Assembly (NCBI RefSeq): GCF_900166585.1
Contig: NZ_FVZC01000008.1
Coordinates: forward strand, 620,001 to 684,000
DNA: 64,000 nucleotides
DNA from: Mesobacillus jeotgali
GTDB lineage: Bacteria > Bacillota > Bacilli > Bacillales > Cytobacillaceae
Reading direction: 5' to 3'
The position numbers and the translations under genes were made by a program. This document shows positions 8,083 through 16,799 of this stretch, piece by piece. Below the pieces are notes generated by a model. It did not search any database. It was not told where the DNA came from and saw only the letters and a list, made by a program, of their open reading frames with translations. Numbering within the stretch: position 1 is the stretch's first letter; the number at the start of each line of letters is the position of its first letter.

Positions 8083-8538
8083 TTACTGAGTTTCTCTTTT
8101 ATCCGCTGTGTAGTCCAATACGAAATAAAGGATGTACAATGAAATAAAGTAAACCCCCGCCGAATAGATTGTTTTCCATTCGCCATAATGTAAAACTCTA
8201 ATATAAACTGCATACAATTCGAGAAATACAAGAATGAATGTCCATCCCAAGATATATATAAATTTCTTAAGGGCATTAGAATTCAGAGGAAAATAATTAA
8301 AAATAATAAGCAGAACAGCAACCTCACCAAGAGCTACAGATAGGTACAACCATTCTATTTGTTCTTTATCAAAATACCAGTAAAGTTTGTACTTTAAATC
8401 AAGATACAAATCAGTTACAAAATTCATCAACAATGCAAACTGTATTGTAGCTAGTAACTCGTGCCTAGTTCTTTTTCTGGGCATTTTGAGGGCAACTAAA
8501 AGAACTAATATAACTGTCACTATAAATAGCTTCACCAA
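8083..8538 (-). CDS. CBO0543-family membrane protein (cassette copy)
   Basis: About 151 residues with four or five hydrophobic segments (LFIVTVILVLLVAL, WLYLSVALGEVAVLLII, FIYILGWTFILVFLELYAV, YFISLYILYFVL). The polar signature TDLYLDLKYKLYWYFDKEQIEW matches TFIDFKYLGYWYFYKEINWG in the protein at 26849-27313, so they are paralogs. Function is unknown for the family; an integral membrane location is all that can be said. I chose TTG 8538 because GAGGTG lies 6 bases upstream and translation then begins at the first membrane segment; an in-frame TTG at 8574 would add 12 residues. Confidence 0.75.
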   Translation of the reverse strand: MVKLFIVTVILVLLVALKMPRKRTRHELLATIQFALLMNFVTDLYLDLKYKLYWYFDKEQIEWLYLSVALGEVAVLLIIFNYFPLNSNALKKFIYILGWTFILVFLELYAVYIRVLHYGEWKTIYSAGVYFISLYILYFVLDYTADKRETQ

Positions 8539-8615
8539 GAGGAACACCTCGTTTTTTAAAAACAACAATACCAACCATATTGTCAGTATTTTTTCGAGGA
8601 ATTATTCTTCTTTAA

Positions 8616-8680
8616 CCTGCTCCGTTAGTCGAATAAGGAATTCAACAAAAGGGAGATAAGCCCCCCTGGATCCTCGCTTA
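8616..8680. repeat. Cassette repeat copy R4
   Basis: CCTGCTCCGTTAGT, GAATAAGGAATTCAACAAAAGG, then a diverged hairpin half ending in CCCCCCTGGATCC. The stop codon of the neighbouring GNAT gene (8678-8680) lies at its edge. Confidence 0.75.
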
Positions 8681-9142
8681 TAAATAACCCTTCATCCTTA
8701 TAACTTTCCCATCAACCTCTGGACCAACTTCTTCCATTCCCATTTTACGATAAAATTTAATCGCAGCAGCATTTGATGGGGAAACTCTCAGATGATACTC
8801 ACTTACTTTGCTGTCTCCGAAAAATTGCAAAGCATAACTGTGCAATTCTTTTCCTCTGCCCTTCCCACGCATTTCGGGTATTAAATAATAAAGATTTACA
8901 TACCCAATATTGTTACCTTCATACTCACGAACAGTTAATTCAAGTTGCCCGATATATTTACCGTCCTCCTCCACTAAAATAAAGCCTTTTGGAAAAGTTG
9001 ATATTTTTTCATCTAACCAATGGAGATATTCTTTTTCATCACCGAACCCTGTAGTATCTCCAAAACTTACATAAAATGAATCTTTCCTAAATACAACTAC
9101 TGTATCTCGATGTTTCTTTATATCAATTTCTTCAAAATTCAT
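8678..9142 (-). CDS. GNAT-family N-acetyltransferase (cassette copy)
   Basis: From ATG 9142 the protein has 154 residues. The acetyl-CoA site is clear: YVNLYYLIPEMRGKGRGKELHSY (R-G-K-G-R-G-K loop at about 95-101). It is followed by YHLRVSPSNAAAIKFYRKMGM, the motif B strand and helix. I chose ATG 9142 because GGGGTG lies about 6 bases upstream; the in-frame start at 9181 has no SD. The substrate is unknown. It is one of five single minus-strand genes in the array; GNATs are among the commonest passengers of gene-cassette systems. Confidence 0.88.
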   Translation of the reverse strand: MNFEEIDIKKHRDTVVVFRKDSFYVSFGDTTGFGDEKEYLHWLDEKISTFPKGFILVEEDGKYIGQLELTVREYEGNNIGYVNLYYLIPEMRGKGRGKELHSYALQFFGDSKVSEYHLRVSPSNAAAIKFYRKMGMEEVGPEVDGKVIRMKGYL

Positions 9143-9185
9143 TGTTAACACCCCTTGCAAATATCCAATTCCCTTATTCAAAATT

Positions 9186-9259
9186 CCTGCTTCGTTCGTT
9201 AAATAAGGATTTCAATAAAAGGGTGCCTAAATCCTTTCTGGATTAACGAACCCGTTAGT
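9186..9259. repeat. Cassette repeat copy R5 (complete)
   Basis: The best complete copy: CCTGCTTCGTTCGTT, AAATAAGGATTTCAATAAAA, then GGGTGCCTAAATCC / GGATTAACGAACCC as an imperfect hairpin and the closing GTTAGT. The closing GTTAGT (ACTAAC on the minus strand) supplies the TAA stop of the CPBP gene at 9255-9257. Confidence 0.85.
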
Positions 9260-9900
9260 AGAAAAGTGACACTAAGAAATTATAGAATGAATGAATCATA
9301 ATTACTGACCAAAGAGAATTACTTTTCTTATATACAACCCCAAATATAATACTCAATACAAAAATTGTTATTATGGAACTAAAAATAGAAGGGAATTCAA
9401 AAAGACCTTTATAAAACCAAATGGGAAAATGAATGGCTACAAAGAGTAAAGATGTAATTGTATTAGCGATCCAAAATCTATGAAAATCCATAAGTTATCT
9501 TAATAAAAATCCCCTAAAGACGATCTCCTCAGTTATTCCGACTAATAGAATAACATTGAGCCATTCGTTAAACCCTAATTGAAAATCTATATTATTCTCT
9601 ATTATATTTAATACGAGAAAATAGGATATGAGGATTAAGGATGCCCACCCTGTCCATTCTAAACCTTTTCTAAAGTTTTGACGTAACCCTAAATACGAAG
9701 ATAAGTCGGTTTTCTCCATGATTTTGACTAAAAACATAACTGGAATGACCCAAATAACTATTTTTATAATGGCTGATATTATAGCTCTTGGAACAGAAGC
9801 CAACAAATCTAAATATCGAACTAACCATAATTCTCTCATACACCATAGGGGATAAAAAATTATATACCCAAATATAATTTTTATTTGCTTTTAATTCCAT
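9255..9900 (-). pseudogene. CPBP-family intramembrane metalloprotease, broken
   Basis: All three CPBP (Abi) motifs are present: EEIVFRGFLL, then FVAIHFP, then HSFYNF. An in-frame TAA at 9495-9497 separates the EExxxR motif from both His motifs; one base change from AAA or CAA would explain it. A second lesion is likely near 9830-9845: the well-placed start ATG 9900 (AAGGAG 8 bases upstream) opens MELKANKNYIWVYNFLSP in one frame, while the family-like VRYLDLLASVPRAIIS continues in another. The active site is thus split and the protein should be inactive. The nonsense mutation is seen directly; the frameshift is inferred from family-like sequence on both sides. Confidence 0.8.
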
Positions 9901-9923
9901 CAAAAACTCCTTCTTTCAATAAG

Positions 9924-9990
9924 CCTGCTTCTTCAGTTTAATAATGAATTCCGCACATAGTGCCGGCAATCCTTCCTGGATCCTAACAAA
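9924..9990. repeat. Cassette repeat copy R6 (right end of the array)
   Basis: CCTGCTTCTTCAGTTTAATAA at the left, then CAATCCTTCCTGGATCC as the hairpin centre; the outer stem is degraded. This marks the right boundary of the array. Confidence 0.65.
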
Positions 9991-10247
9991 AGGTAAGTAA
10001 TTAGCAATGCAATTAGCATTTAAATTCACAGCGCATTTGTACCCTTACTTATACGTTATTAGTAGTGTGTAAAAATGTATGTTAATTTCTATCTGATTTT
10101 ACACCTTAATAAACCAGAAAGCCTTATATCACAACAAAAATAAAAGGAGCTAAATAATGTGTTATTTAGCTCTCTAAAGCTGTTGCTATTCTATTTTTTC
10201 TCCCTCGAAACGGAACCGGTTAGGAATTTTATCCGGGCTTTTTGTGT
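9991..10247. other. Intergenic region with a perfect hairpin
   Basis: No gene seen. The 11-bp perfect inverted repeat GAGCTAAATAA / TTATTTAGCTC (10147-10157 with 10162-10172, loop TGTG) is not followed by a T run on the plus strand. Confidence 0.5.
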
Positions 10248-10361
10248 TTAATAGAAAAAGGCTTTTCTTTGCTGGCCGGCCGCATCCTTGTTAGGATTCT
10301 CACCATATTCCCAAACAACCGATTTCCACATTCTGAAATTTTTTCTTGCCTCTCTGTCCAT
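10248..10361 (-). CDS. Possible small basic protein (37 aa)
   Basis: A short frame from ATG 10361 (GGAAGGGACG just upstream as SD) to TAA at 10248. It begins MDREARKNFRMWKSVVWEY and ends QQRKAFFY; basic, with two Trp. I do not recognise it. It is supported only by the SD and plausible codons, and lies divergently from the glycosyltransferase. It could be chance. Confidence 0.3.
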   Translation of the reverse strand: MDREARKNFRMWKSVVWEYGENPNKDAAGQQRKAFFY

Positions 10362-10422
10362 ATCGTCCCTTCCTTGTTTTGCATACTCTACACTGACATG
10401 CATATTCAATGGAAAGGAGAAG

Positions 10423-11517
10423 ATGGATTTGCCGACAGCTATGCATTTAAATTTACGTATTGATCCTACGCAATATATTCCCCAGATACGTCATGTCCCC
10501 GGTTATGACTATATCCATTTAGTGCGAGATCCCAAATATATGACGGATCTTTCTCTCTTGAACGAAAAGGTCCATTATCTGAGTGAAATTTTTTTACCCA
10601 ATGAATTTGTGAAAAAACATGATATTTCGCTTCTACATGCCCATCATGGACAATTAGGGATTTTATTGCTGCCGTTTAAAGAAAAGACAAAGCTCCCTTT
10701 AGTGACCAGTATCCGCGGCAGGGACGCCACATTAGGGCATCAGCCGGTTGGTTATTTAGAAAACATGAGAATGCTTTTTGAAAAAGGTGACCTATTCTTT
10801 CCTGTGTGCCAATACTTAGCTGACCGGATCATTTCGTGGGGATGCCCGCCGGAAAAAGTCAAAGTACTTTATGGCGGAGTCGATTTATCCAAATATCACT
10901 ACAGGGCACCGGCCATGGAGGGTTCACAGTCGATTCTGACTGTAGGAAGGTTAGTGGAAAAAAAGGGCCATCCAGTTCTAATGAAAGCATTTAGCAAGAT
11001 AAGTGGTAAATTTCCTCTGGCTACCCTGACAATAATCGGCAGAGGGGAAATGAAGGAAGAACTGGAATCACTGGCATCTCAACTGAATTTGGGTGAATCT
11101 TTCCAGCTGCTTGGTCATCTTCATAAAGATGAAGTACGAAAGCGTATGGCAAATGCTGATTTGTTTTGTGCGGCTAGCCTGGAAGCATCAAATGGAGATC
11201 TTGAAGGCATACCCAATACGTTGAAAGAGGCAATGGCACTTGGTGTACCTGTGATTTCCACCAATCATGCAGGCATTCCTGAGTTGATCACACATCAACA
11301 CGAAGGTTTCTTAGTTGAAGAAAATAGTGTTGATGAGCTTGCGGAGGCTCTTGAATTTATGTTAAGCAATAGGGCATTGTGGCGGGATTATACAATTGCC
11401 GCAAGAAAGAAAGTTGAAAAGCTTTTTGATGAAAAGAAGCAGCTTCGGCTGCAGGCTCAGTATTATGATGAATTATTAGGAGGAAGAACATGCAGTTTTT
11501 TGAATCTATTAATTTAA
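10423..11517 (+). CDS. Glycosyltransferase family 4 (GT-B)
   Basis: About 364 residues from ATG 10423. The C-terminal GT-B domain is typical: ILTVGRLVEKKGHPVLMKAF, the LLGHLHKDEVRKRMANADLF segment, and the nucleotide-sugar motif DLEGIPNTLKEAMALGVPVIST (E-x7-E). The N-terminal half contains LLHAHHGQLGI and SIRGRDAT. It transfers a sugar from a nucleotide donor, probably to an envelope polysaccharide or lipid. The N-terminus is about 30-50 residues shorter than many relatives. The frame is open upstream to 10288, but that extension is low-similarity and GGAG just before 10423 supports this start. It overlaps the kinase-like gene by 28 bases. Confidence 0.82.
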   Translation: MDLPTAMHLNLRIDPTQYIPQIRHVPGYDYIHLVRDPKYMTDLSLLNEKVHYLSEIFLPNEFVKKHDISLLHAHHGQLGILLLPFKEKTKLPLVTSIRGRDATLGHQPVGYLENMRMLFEKGDLFFPVCQYLADRIISWGCPPEKVKVLYGGVDLSKYHYRAPAMEGSQSILTVGRLVEKKGHPVLMKAFSKISGKFPLATLTIIGRGEMKEELESLASQLNLGESFQLLGHLHKDEVRKRMANADLFCAASLEASNGDLEGIPNTLKEAMALGVPVISTNHAGIPELITHQHEGFLVEENSVDELAEALEFMLSNRALWRDYTIAARKKVEKLFDEKKQLRLQAQYYDELLGGRTCSFLNLLI

Positions 11518-12686
11518 ACCAAAGTGCTGAAAAGATTGAAATTGATGCCAGCCGGAACTATCCAATAGTCAGCAGGGGGTCCGAAAGTGTCATCTTTAAA
11601 ATATCCCATGAACATTGTTTGAAAGTCTACACAAACATGGATCAGCTTAAGCTGGAGGCGGATGGCCTGTATGCGGCCCAGGATTTATCCTTTATACCAA
11701 AGTTATATAGAGTCGGGCCGAATTTTATGATCAGAGAATTCTACGATGCGCCAACCCTAAAGGATTATCTTAAGAACTGTACGTACCTTCCTGAAAATAT
11801 CGCTATAAACCTTCTGACAATCGTAAAGGGCATGAAAAAGGCAAAATTAATGATGGGCAACGATCCATTGGATCATATCTTTGTCACTGGGAATGAAGAG
11901 TTAAAATGGATCAGTCCTATTAAAGAAATCAAGGGGAATTCTCTCATTCCGCTTTCATTGCTCAATGACTTGAAGGGAATTTTACTGCAGGATTCCTTTT
12001 TGTCACATGTAAAAAAACTGGATCCGGGTCTATATAATAAATGGAAGGTGTTTTTAATGGAAAATCAAGTGGATTATAAGCGGTTTACTGATAACACTGA
12101 AGAGAAATATGAGAATCTAACCCATAATCTAATAGGTCAAGGGCGTCAGGGGGCAGTCTATCGGGTTGATGAAGATAAATGTGTAAAAATTTACCCAAAA
12201 CAGAGTCACTTTCTTAAAGAAAGGGAGGTTCTACTGTCAAGTCAGCACCTTTCTTTTATTCCTAAAGTCTATGAAACAGGTCCTAATTATATTTTAATGG
12301 AATATTTGCAGGGACCGGATTTAAATACGTTTTTAAAAAAGCAATCGAAACTGCAGGAAGAAGTCACAATCAATCTGCTAAAGATTCTGGAATCCATGAA
12401 AGAATCAGGCTTTACAAAAATCGATGCACCATTAAGGCATATATTTATCACTGGGCAGGGGTTCAAGTTAATCGATCATGTCTATTCATTCTCCAAAAAA
12501 CAAAAACGTCCGCTTGAGCTATTCAGGAACCTGCATGAAAGGAAATTCCTCGATTCTTTTCTGGAACAGGTCAAAGCGATCAACCCGAAACTCTATGCAG
12601 AGTGGACAAATAAGCCAATACCTCTCACAAAAGAAGAAGCGGAAGAAGAGGTTAAAAAGATTAGAAAAAAAGAGAAGGACCAGTGA
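11490..12686 (+). CDS. Tandem kinase-like protein (two related domains)
   Basis: The protein has 398 residues in two halves that align with each other. Half one (about 25-190) has [16 protein letters not shown] with the VAIK-type Lys, [18 protein letters not shown] and PLDHIFVTG, but no DFG-like Asp (WISPI there). Half two (about 205-370) has a glycine-rich loop [46 protein letters not shown] and KLIDHV, where Asp could act as the DFG Asp. The first half looks like a pseudokinase and the second may bind ATP. A Glu/Lys-rich tail ends the protein. AGGAGG precedes ATG 11490 inside the glycosyltransferase gene. The role in the sugar operon is unknown. Confidence 0.7.
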   Translation: MQFFESINLNQSAEKIEIDASRNYPIVSRGSESVIFKISHEHCLKVYTNMDQLKLEADGLYAAQDLSFIPKLYRVGPNFMIREFYDAPTLKDYLKNCTYLPENIAINLLTIVKGMKKAKLMMGNDPLDHIFVTGNEELKWISPIKEIKGNSLIPLSLLNDLKGILLQDSFLSHVKKLDPGLYNKWKVFLMENQVDYKRFTDNTEEKYENLTHNLIGQGRQGAVYRVDEDKCVKIYPKQSHFLKEREVLLSSQHLSFIPKVYETGPNYILMEYLQGPDLNTFLKKQSKLQEEVTINLLKILESMKESGFTKIDAPLRHIFITGQGFKLIDHVYSFSKKQKRPLELFRNLHERKFLDSFLEQVKAINPKLYAEWTNKPIPLTKEEAEEEVKKIRKKEKDQ

Positions 12687-12688
12687 AA

Positions 12689-13696
12689 ATGAAGATACTG
12701 GTAACGGGTGCTGCCGGATTTATCGGCTTCCATGTTTCATGTCGTTTATTAGCAGAGGGGTATGAGGTAATTGGCGCAGACAACCTGAATGATTATTATG
12801 ATGTGACCTTGAAAAAAGAGCGATTTGAGATTTTGGAAAAAATTCCAGGCTTCCATTTTTTTAAATTAAGTTTGGAGGATGCTGGTTCGCTTAATGCCAT
12901 TTTTGAACATCACTCCATTGACATTGTGATCAACCTCGCTGCTCAGGCTGGAGTCCGTTACAGCATCACTCATCCGCATTCATATGTCGAATCCAATATC
13001 ACCGGCTTTTTAAATGTTTTAGAGGCATGCAGGAACTATAGTGTAAAACATTTAATATATGCTTCTTCAAGCTCAGTTTACGGCGCGAACGAGAAGGTTC
13101 CTTTTTCTACATCCGACCCCATCGATCATCCCGTAAGTATGTACGCCGCCACAAAAAAAGCCAATGAATTAATGGCTCATACCTATAGTCATTTGTATAA
13201 TATTCCTACTACTGGCCTTCGATTTTTTACTGTTTATGGACCATGGGGACGACCGGATATGGCCTATTACTCATTCACAAGGGACATCATCGAGGGAAAG
13301 AAGATCAAAGTGTTCAATCATGGCGATATGAAAAGGGATTTTACTTTTATAGATGATATAGTAGAAGGAATAATCAGGCTGGTTGATCGCCCACCTTCTC
13401 CTGACCCCGATTGGGATCCTCAAAATCCTGATCCAAGCTCAAGCTATGCTCCCTATAAAATTTATAATATAGGTAACAACCATCCGGTAAAGTTAACAGA
13501 ATTCATTCAAATATTGGAGAAACTGCTCGGCAAAAAAGCAATGACGGAGTTCCTGCCAATGCAGCCAGGTGATGTAAAGGAGACGTTTGCGGACATATCT
13601 GACTTACAGCAGGAAATAGGCTTTTCTCCAGCTACACCATTGGAGACAGGGTTAAGCCATTTTGTTAAATGGTATAAAAATTATCATAACTCGTAA
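12689..13696 (+). CDS. NAD-dependent epimerase, probable UDP-glucuronate 4-epimerase
   Basis: About 335 residues, an extended short-chain dehydrogenase. It has the Rossmann start [22 protein letters not shown], the Ser/Tyr/Lys triad SSSSVYG and YAATKKANE, and the [19 protein letters not shown] and [13 protein letters not shown] blocks. AAQAGVRYS together with RPDMAYY is typical of the CapI-like UDP-GlcA/UDP-GalA epimerases. It would supply a UDP-uronate to the upstream glycosyltransferase, forming a three-gene envelope-sugar operon. I chose ATG 12689 because AGAAGGA lies 9 bases upstream; GTG 12683 in the same frame is possible. Its start nearly touches the stop of the kinase-like gene. Confidence 0.88.
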   Translation: MKILVTGAAGFIGFHVSCRLLAEGYEVIGADNLNDYYDVTLKKERFEILEKIPGFHFFKLSLEDAGSLNAIFEHHSIDIVINLAAQAGVRYSITHPHSYVESNITGFLNVLEACRNYSVKHLIYASSSSVYGANEKVPFSTSDPIDHPVSMYAATKKANELMAHTYSHLYNIPTTGLRFFTVYGPWGRPDMAYYSFTRDIIEGKKIKVFNHGDMKRDFTFIDDIVEGIIRLVDRPPSPDPDWDPQNPDPSSSYAPYKIYNIGNNHPVKLTEFIQILEKLLGKKAMTEFLPMQPGDVKETFADISDLQQEIGFSPATPLETGLSHFVKWYKNYHNS

Positions 13697-13717
13697 ATCC
13701 TGAAATCAATGGCACAT

Positions 13718-13756
13718 GAAAGCATTCCTTCTACTTTGAAGGGAATGCTTTTTTTG
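13718..13756. terminator. Bidirectional terminator between epimerase and YwaF-like gene
   Basis: The stem AAAGCATTCCTTC / GAAGGGAATGCTTT has T tracts on both sides. The left arm overlaps the stop of the minus-strand gene, whose last codons form part of the stem. Confidence 0.85.
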
Positions 13757-14459
13757 ATCTCGCCCAAAATGGAATATATAAAATCAAGAAGGTGATGAAC
13801 GCAATGCCTTCCAGTGAAAGGATATACCAGGGCCATGGTCCGAGATAATCAATCAGCGACGGATTTACCGGCTTTTCGGAAATGTACATATAATTCCCTT
13901 CAATCAGGAAGTTGACGACAAAAATTAGTAATGTGTATGCATTCAACCACAAAAATGCCTTCAATATGGACTTGCCGGTCGGTTTGAAACCTTCCACGAA
14001 TACCATGAACAAGTTCGCGATGACCGTGCCGCCATGTGAAACAAAAAAGTGGATATAACGGTAGTGCGGAAATGTATAAAGACTGATATCCGGTGTGAGC
14101 ATTGCCTGAAGCGCGCTTCCTACGCCGACGAAGTATGTGAATTCAAACAATGCATACCGTTTATTCAACAGAAGAATGGCTGAAAGAATAAGAGAAATGC
14201 TGCTGAGATGCAGGGGCAGGGAGTATTGGAATGCCCAATGACCGCTCCACCAAAGCCAGGCTTGCAGACTTACTTCTGAAAGGATTAACATCGTGAACAT
14301 GCCAATTCTGGCAGCACGATTGAGCACGGGTTTTCTTAAGTGCATGCGGAAAAAGAACAATAAGAATATAATTAGCAAAAAAACTGTTAGAGTAATAAGA
14401 TGAGCGGTTGAAAACAGCTGAAAGACATTTTCCTTGCCTGGATCAAAGTATTGGCTCAT
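13731..14459 (-). CDS. YwaF-like integral membrane protein (TIGR02206 type)
   Basis: The protein has 242 residues with six or seven membrane segments, starting MSQYFDPGKENVFQLFS and the helix ITLTVFLLIIFLLFFF. LWWSGHWAFQYSLPLHL and DISLYTFPHYRYIHFFVSHG match the conserved features of the YwaF/TIGR02206 family: aromatic and His residues at membrane boundaries. Function is unknown. It stands alone, divergent from nothing on its 5' side and convergent with the epimerase. GGAGAACGG precedes the ATG. Confidence 0.82.
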   Translation of the reverse strand: MSQYFDPGKENVFQLFSTAHLITLTVFLLIIFLLFFFRMHLRKPVLNRAARIGMFTMLILSEVSLQAWLWWSGHWAFQYSLPLHLSSISLILSAILLLNKRYALFEFTYFVGVGSALQAMLTPDISLYTFPHYRYIHFFVSHGGTVIANLFMVFVEGFKPTGKSILKAFLWLNAYTLLIFVVNFLIEGNYMYISEKPVNPSLIDYLGPWPWYILSLEGIAFITFLILYIPFWARSKKAFPSK

Positions 14460-14540
14460 ACCCGTTCTCCATTCTTAATAAGTTCCGGTTTGATTCCTCT
14501 TACTTTAACATATTCACATAAAGCATATGCATACCAAAGC

Positions 14541-14571
14541 AAAAAGCAGCATCGGTGTTCGATGCTGCTTC
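14541..14571 (-). terminator. Terminator of the opuC operon
   Basis: A 10-bp stem AGCAGCATCG/CGATGCTGCT with an AACAC loop and T run on the minus strand, directly after opuCD. Confidence 0.88.
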
Positions 14572-14577
14572 TTAAAA

Positions 14578-15210
14578 CTATAGCTTTAATTTTCTCTCGA
14601 TTGTACCCAGGCTCAAATCAGCGATGATCGCCAAAATAGATGCTGGAATAGCTCCGACATAAATGCGAATGTCATTTCTAGAATTGATGCCAGAAAATAT
14701 TTCGCGTCCCAGCCCATCTCCGCCTACGAATGGAGCAAGTGTGGCGACGCCGACTGCAATGACTGCGGCGATACGCAGGCCAGCCATAATGAAAGGCATT
14801 GCCAGAGGAAGCTGGACTTTAGTCAACAGTTGAAAATACGTCATTCCGATTCCATGCCCGGCTTCAGTGATGGATCGGTCGACCTGTTGCAGGCCAACAT
14901 AGGTATTCCGGATGATCGGCAAAAGTGAGTAGAGAAAAAGTGCGACTACTACAGTATAAAAACCTAGCCCGAAATAAAGCATCAACAATGCAAGCAGGGC
15001 TAAACTGGGGATAATCTGAATGATATTTGCAACTGATAGGATAACAGGTGCGAGCTTAGGGTATCGATTGCAGAGGATTCCCAGCAAGGTTCCAACAATT
15101 AGGGCGGCTGCTACCCCGCAAAGTACCATCAGCAAATGTTGTCCAGTATATAGTAAGATCATATCAAGGTTATCCTTGATATAAGTGAATAGTTCCTTTA
15201 AAAAAGTCAT
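14578..15210 (-). CDS. opuCD: Osmoprotectant ABC transporter permease OpuCD
   Basis: About 210 residues with five or six membrane helices and the binding-protein-dependent permease signature (EAA-like loop AGHGIGMTYFQLLTKVQLPLA). NIIQIIPSLALLALLM and LPIIRNTYVGLQQVDRSITEA are typical of the OpuB/OpuC permeases. It forms half of the membrane channel with OpuCB for glycine betaine, choline or carnitine uptake under osmotic stress. I chose ATG 15210, 8 bases after GGAG; GTG 15219 is an alternative. It is the last gene of a four-gene operon. Confidence 0.88.
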   Translation of the reverse strand: MTFLKELFTYIKDNLDMILLYTGQHLLMVLCGVAAALIVGTLLGILCNRYPKLAPVILSVANIIQIIPSLALLALLMLYFGLGFYTVVVALFLYSLLPIIRNTYVGLQQVDRSITEAGHGIGMTYFQLLTKVQLPLAMPFIMAGLRIAAVIAVGVATLAPFVGGDGLGREIFSGINSRNDIRIYVGAIPASILAIIADLSLGTIERKLKL

Positions 15211-15224
15211 TTTCTTCACTCCAT

Positions 15225-16118
15225 TTATTTTTTAAGGAGGCCCTTTTGCTGTAAGAATTCTCGTGCTACATCTCGTTCACTTCGATTATTGATATCTACT
15301 TCATAATTAAGCCTGGTGATTGTTTCTTCATCAATCTTGCCTGTAAGTTCCTCGATGATTTCGTTCAATTCCGGATGAGCTTCCAATATTTCATTCCTTG
15401 CCACCATCGAAGCATCATATGGCGGGAAGAAGCGCTTGTCATCCTTTAAGGTTTTTAATTTGTATTCAATCAACCTCGGATCAGTAGAGTAGGCAAGGAC
15501 AACATCGACATTTTTGCTGGCTACTGCTTCATAGACAAGGTTAACATCCATTGAATAGGCCTTTTGAAAATTGAAATCATAATGCTTAATAAATGCCGGA
15601 TAACCATCCTGCTTCCTCTCCATCCATGATGAATCCACTCCAAACTCCATATCAGATTGATATTTTTGCAGATCTGATACATTGTTAAGGCCCTTTTCCT
15701 TCGCCACATCCTCTCTGACGGTAAGGGCATACGTATTTTCCCAGCCAAGCGGATCAAACCATTTTAAATTATAGTGGCGGTCGAAACCCTCCTGCGCCTG
15801 CTTCAGCACAGCTTCCCGGTCAGTGGTTTGTTTTACGGGAAAAAAATTATTAAAGATAACGCCAGAATACATTAAGGCCATATCGATATCATCTCGGCCC
15901 ATCGATTTTAAGATCATGGAATTCGATAGCAGGTCTGGTATGACATCGACCTTTAAATTTGTACGGTCTTCAATGAGTTCTTTATAAATCGCAGCCATGA
16001 TCTTTGTCTCTGTGTATGTGGCGGCGCCGATTTTAATCGTATCTTTTGAACTGCAGCCTGATAGCGATAAAAGCAAAGCCAAAAGGGCAGCAGCTAGAAT
16101 AGTGATAGCTTTAGGCAT
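15225..16118 (-). CDS. opuCC: Osmoprotectant-binding lipoprotein OpuCC
   Basis: The protein has 297 residues. It has a lipoprotein signal peptide with lipobox LSLSGCSS (Cys about 22). The mature part starts TIKIGAATYTETKIMAAIYKE and holds the quaternary-ammonium-binding PBP features: DLLSNSMILKSM, MYSGVIF, YALTVRED and VDVVLAYSTDPRLIEY. It captures betaine-like solutes outside the membrane and hands them to OpuCB/OpuCD. GGGGAG precedes the ATG. OpuB and OpuC are hard to separate by sequence, so ligand breadth (choline only or wide) is open. Confidence 0.9.
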   Translation of the reverse strand: MPKAITILAAALLALLLSLSGCSSKDTIKIGAATYTETKIMAAIYKELIEDRTNLKVDVIPDLLSNSMILKSMGRDDIDMALMYSGVIFNNFFPVKQTTDREAVLKQAQEGFDRHYNLKWFDPLGWENTYALTVREDVAKEKGLNNVSDLQKYQSDMEFGVDSSWMERKQDGYPAFIKHYDFNFQKAYSMDVNLVYEAVASKNVDVVLAYSTDPRLIEYKLKTLKDDKRFFPPYDASMVARNEILEAHPELNEIIEELTGKIDEETITRLNYEVDINNRSERDVAREFLQQKGLLKK

Positions 16119-16142
16119 ATTTTTCTCCCCATTTTTAGAATT

Positions 16143-16799
16143 TTACATTGCCTGCCGGCTTTGTTCTCTATTTTTTCGCGTAATGAACCCAAGAATGAAA
16201 TCTACAAGAAGTGCTAGGATAATTGCGCTGATTGTACCTGTGAAAATAAGAAAGTTATCATTATTCGCCATTCCGGCAATAATTAAATCTCCAAGTCCCC
16301 CAGCACCGATCAAAGCGGCAAGTGTGGTCCAGCTAATGATATAAACGGTAGTAAGACGGATACCGGACAGAATGAACGGAAATGCGAGAGGCATTTCGAT
16401 TTTCCACAATCGCTGCATGGAACTGTAACCAATCCCTCTTGCTGATTCAATGACCCCCTGGTCGACCTCTTTAATGCCCGAATACGTATTCCGCAATAAA
16501 GGGAGGAGGGAGTATAGGAATAAGGCAAACACGGCAGGTTTTAAACCAATTCCCATCAGCGGGATTAACATAGCCAGAAGGGCAATGGTTGGTACTGTTT
16601 GGAATATATTGACGATGCCGAAAACAAGGGCTGAAATAGGTCCCTCTTTAATGCGGGTAAGGATAATACCTGTTGTGATGGCAACCAGGCACCCCAAAGC
16701 AACGGCAAGGCCGACAATCATTAAATGCTCCCCCGACCGGGCAGCAATATCAGGCATACGCAGCTGCAAAAATTCAAAATAATCCTGAAGGAGCTTCAC
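16143..16799 (-). CDS. opuCB: Osmoprotectant ABC transporter permease OpuCB
   Basis: The protein has 218 residues with five or six helices, paralogous to OpuCD: NIFQTVPTIALLAMLIPLMG and LPLLRNTYSGIKEVDQGVIE match the same blocks there. The permease loop is ARGIGYSSMQRLWKIEMPLAFP. The start is GTG 16799, read from GGTGG-TTTAA-GTG; the stop of opuCA is directly adjacent, which suggests translational coupling. Confidence 0.9.
   Translation of the reverse strand: MKLLQDYFEFLQLRMPDIAARSGEHLMIVGLAVALGCLVAITTGIILTRIKEGPISALVFGIVNIFQTVPTIALLAMLIPLMGIGLKPAVFALFLYSLLPLLRNTYSGIKEVDQGVIESARGIGYSSMQRLWKIEMPLAFPFILSGIRLTTVYIISWTTLAALIGAGGLGDLIIAGMANNDNFLIFTGTISAIILALLVDFILGFITRKNREQSRQAM

Noticed and set aside
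9495..9497. Recoded stop in the CPBP gene
   Set aside because: The codon is TAA, which is not read as Sec, and a further frameshift is likely. Treated as a pseudogene.
4964..9990. Classical integron
   Set aside because: No intI gene in the window, and the repeat ends do not fit the GTTRRRY/RYYYAAC cores at both ends. Kept only as cassette-like.
10288..10422. N-terminal extension of the glycosyltransferase
   Set aside because: The frame is open but its sequence lacks family features and overlaps a possible small minus-strand gene; ATG 10423 has GGAG upstream.
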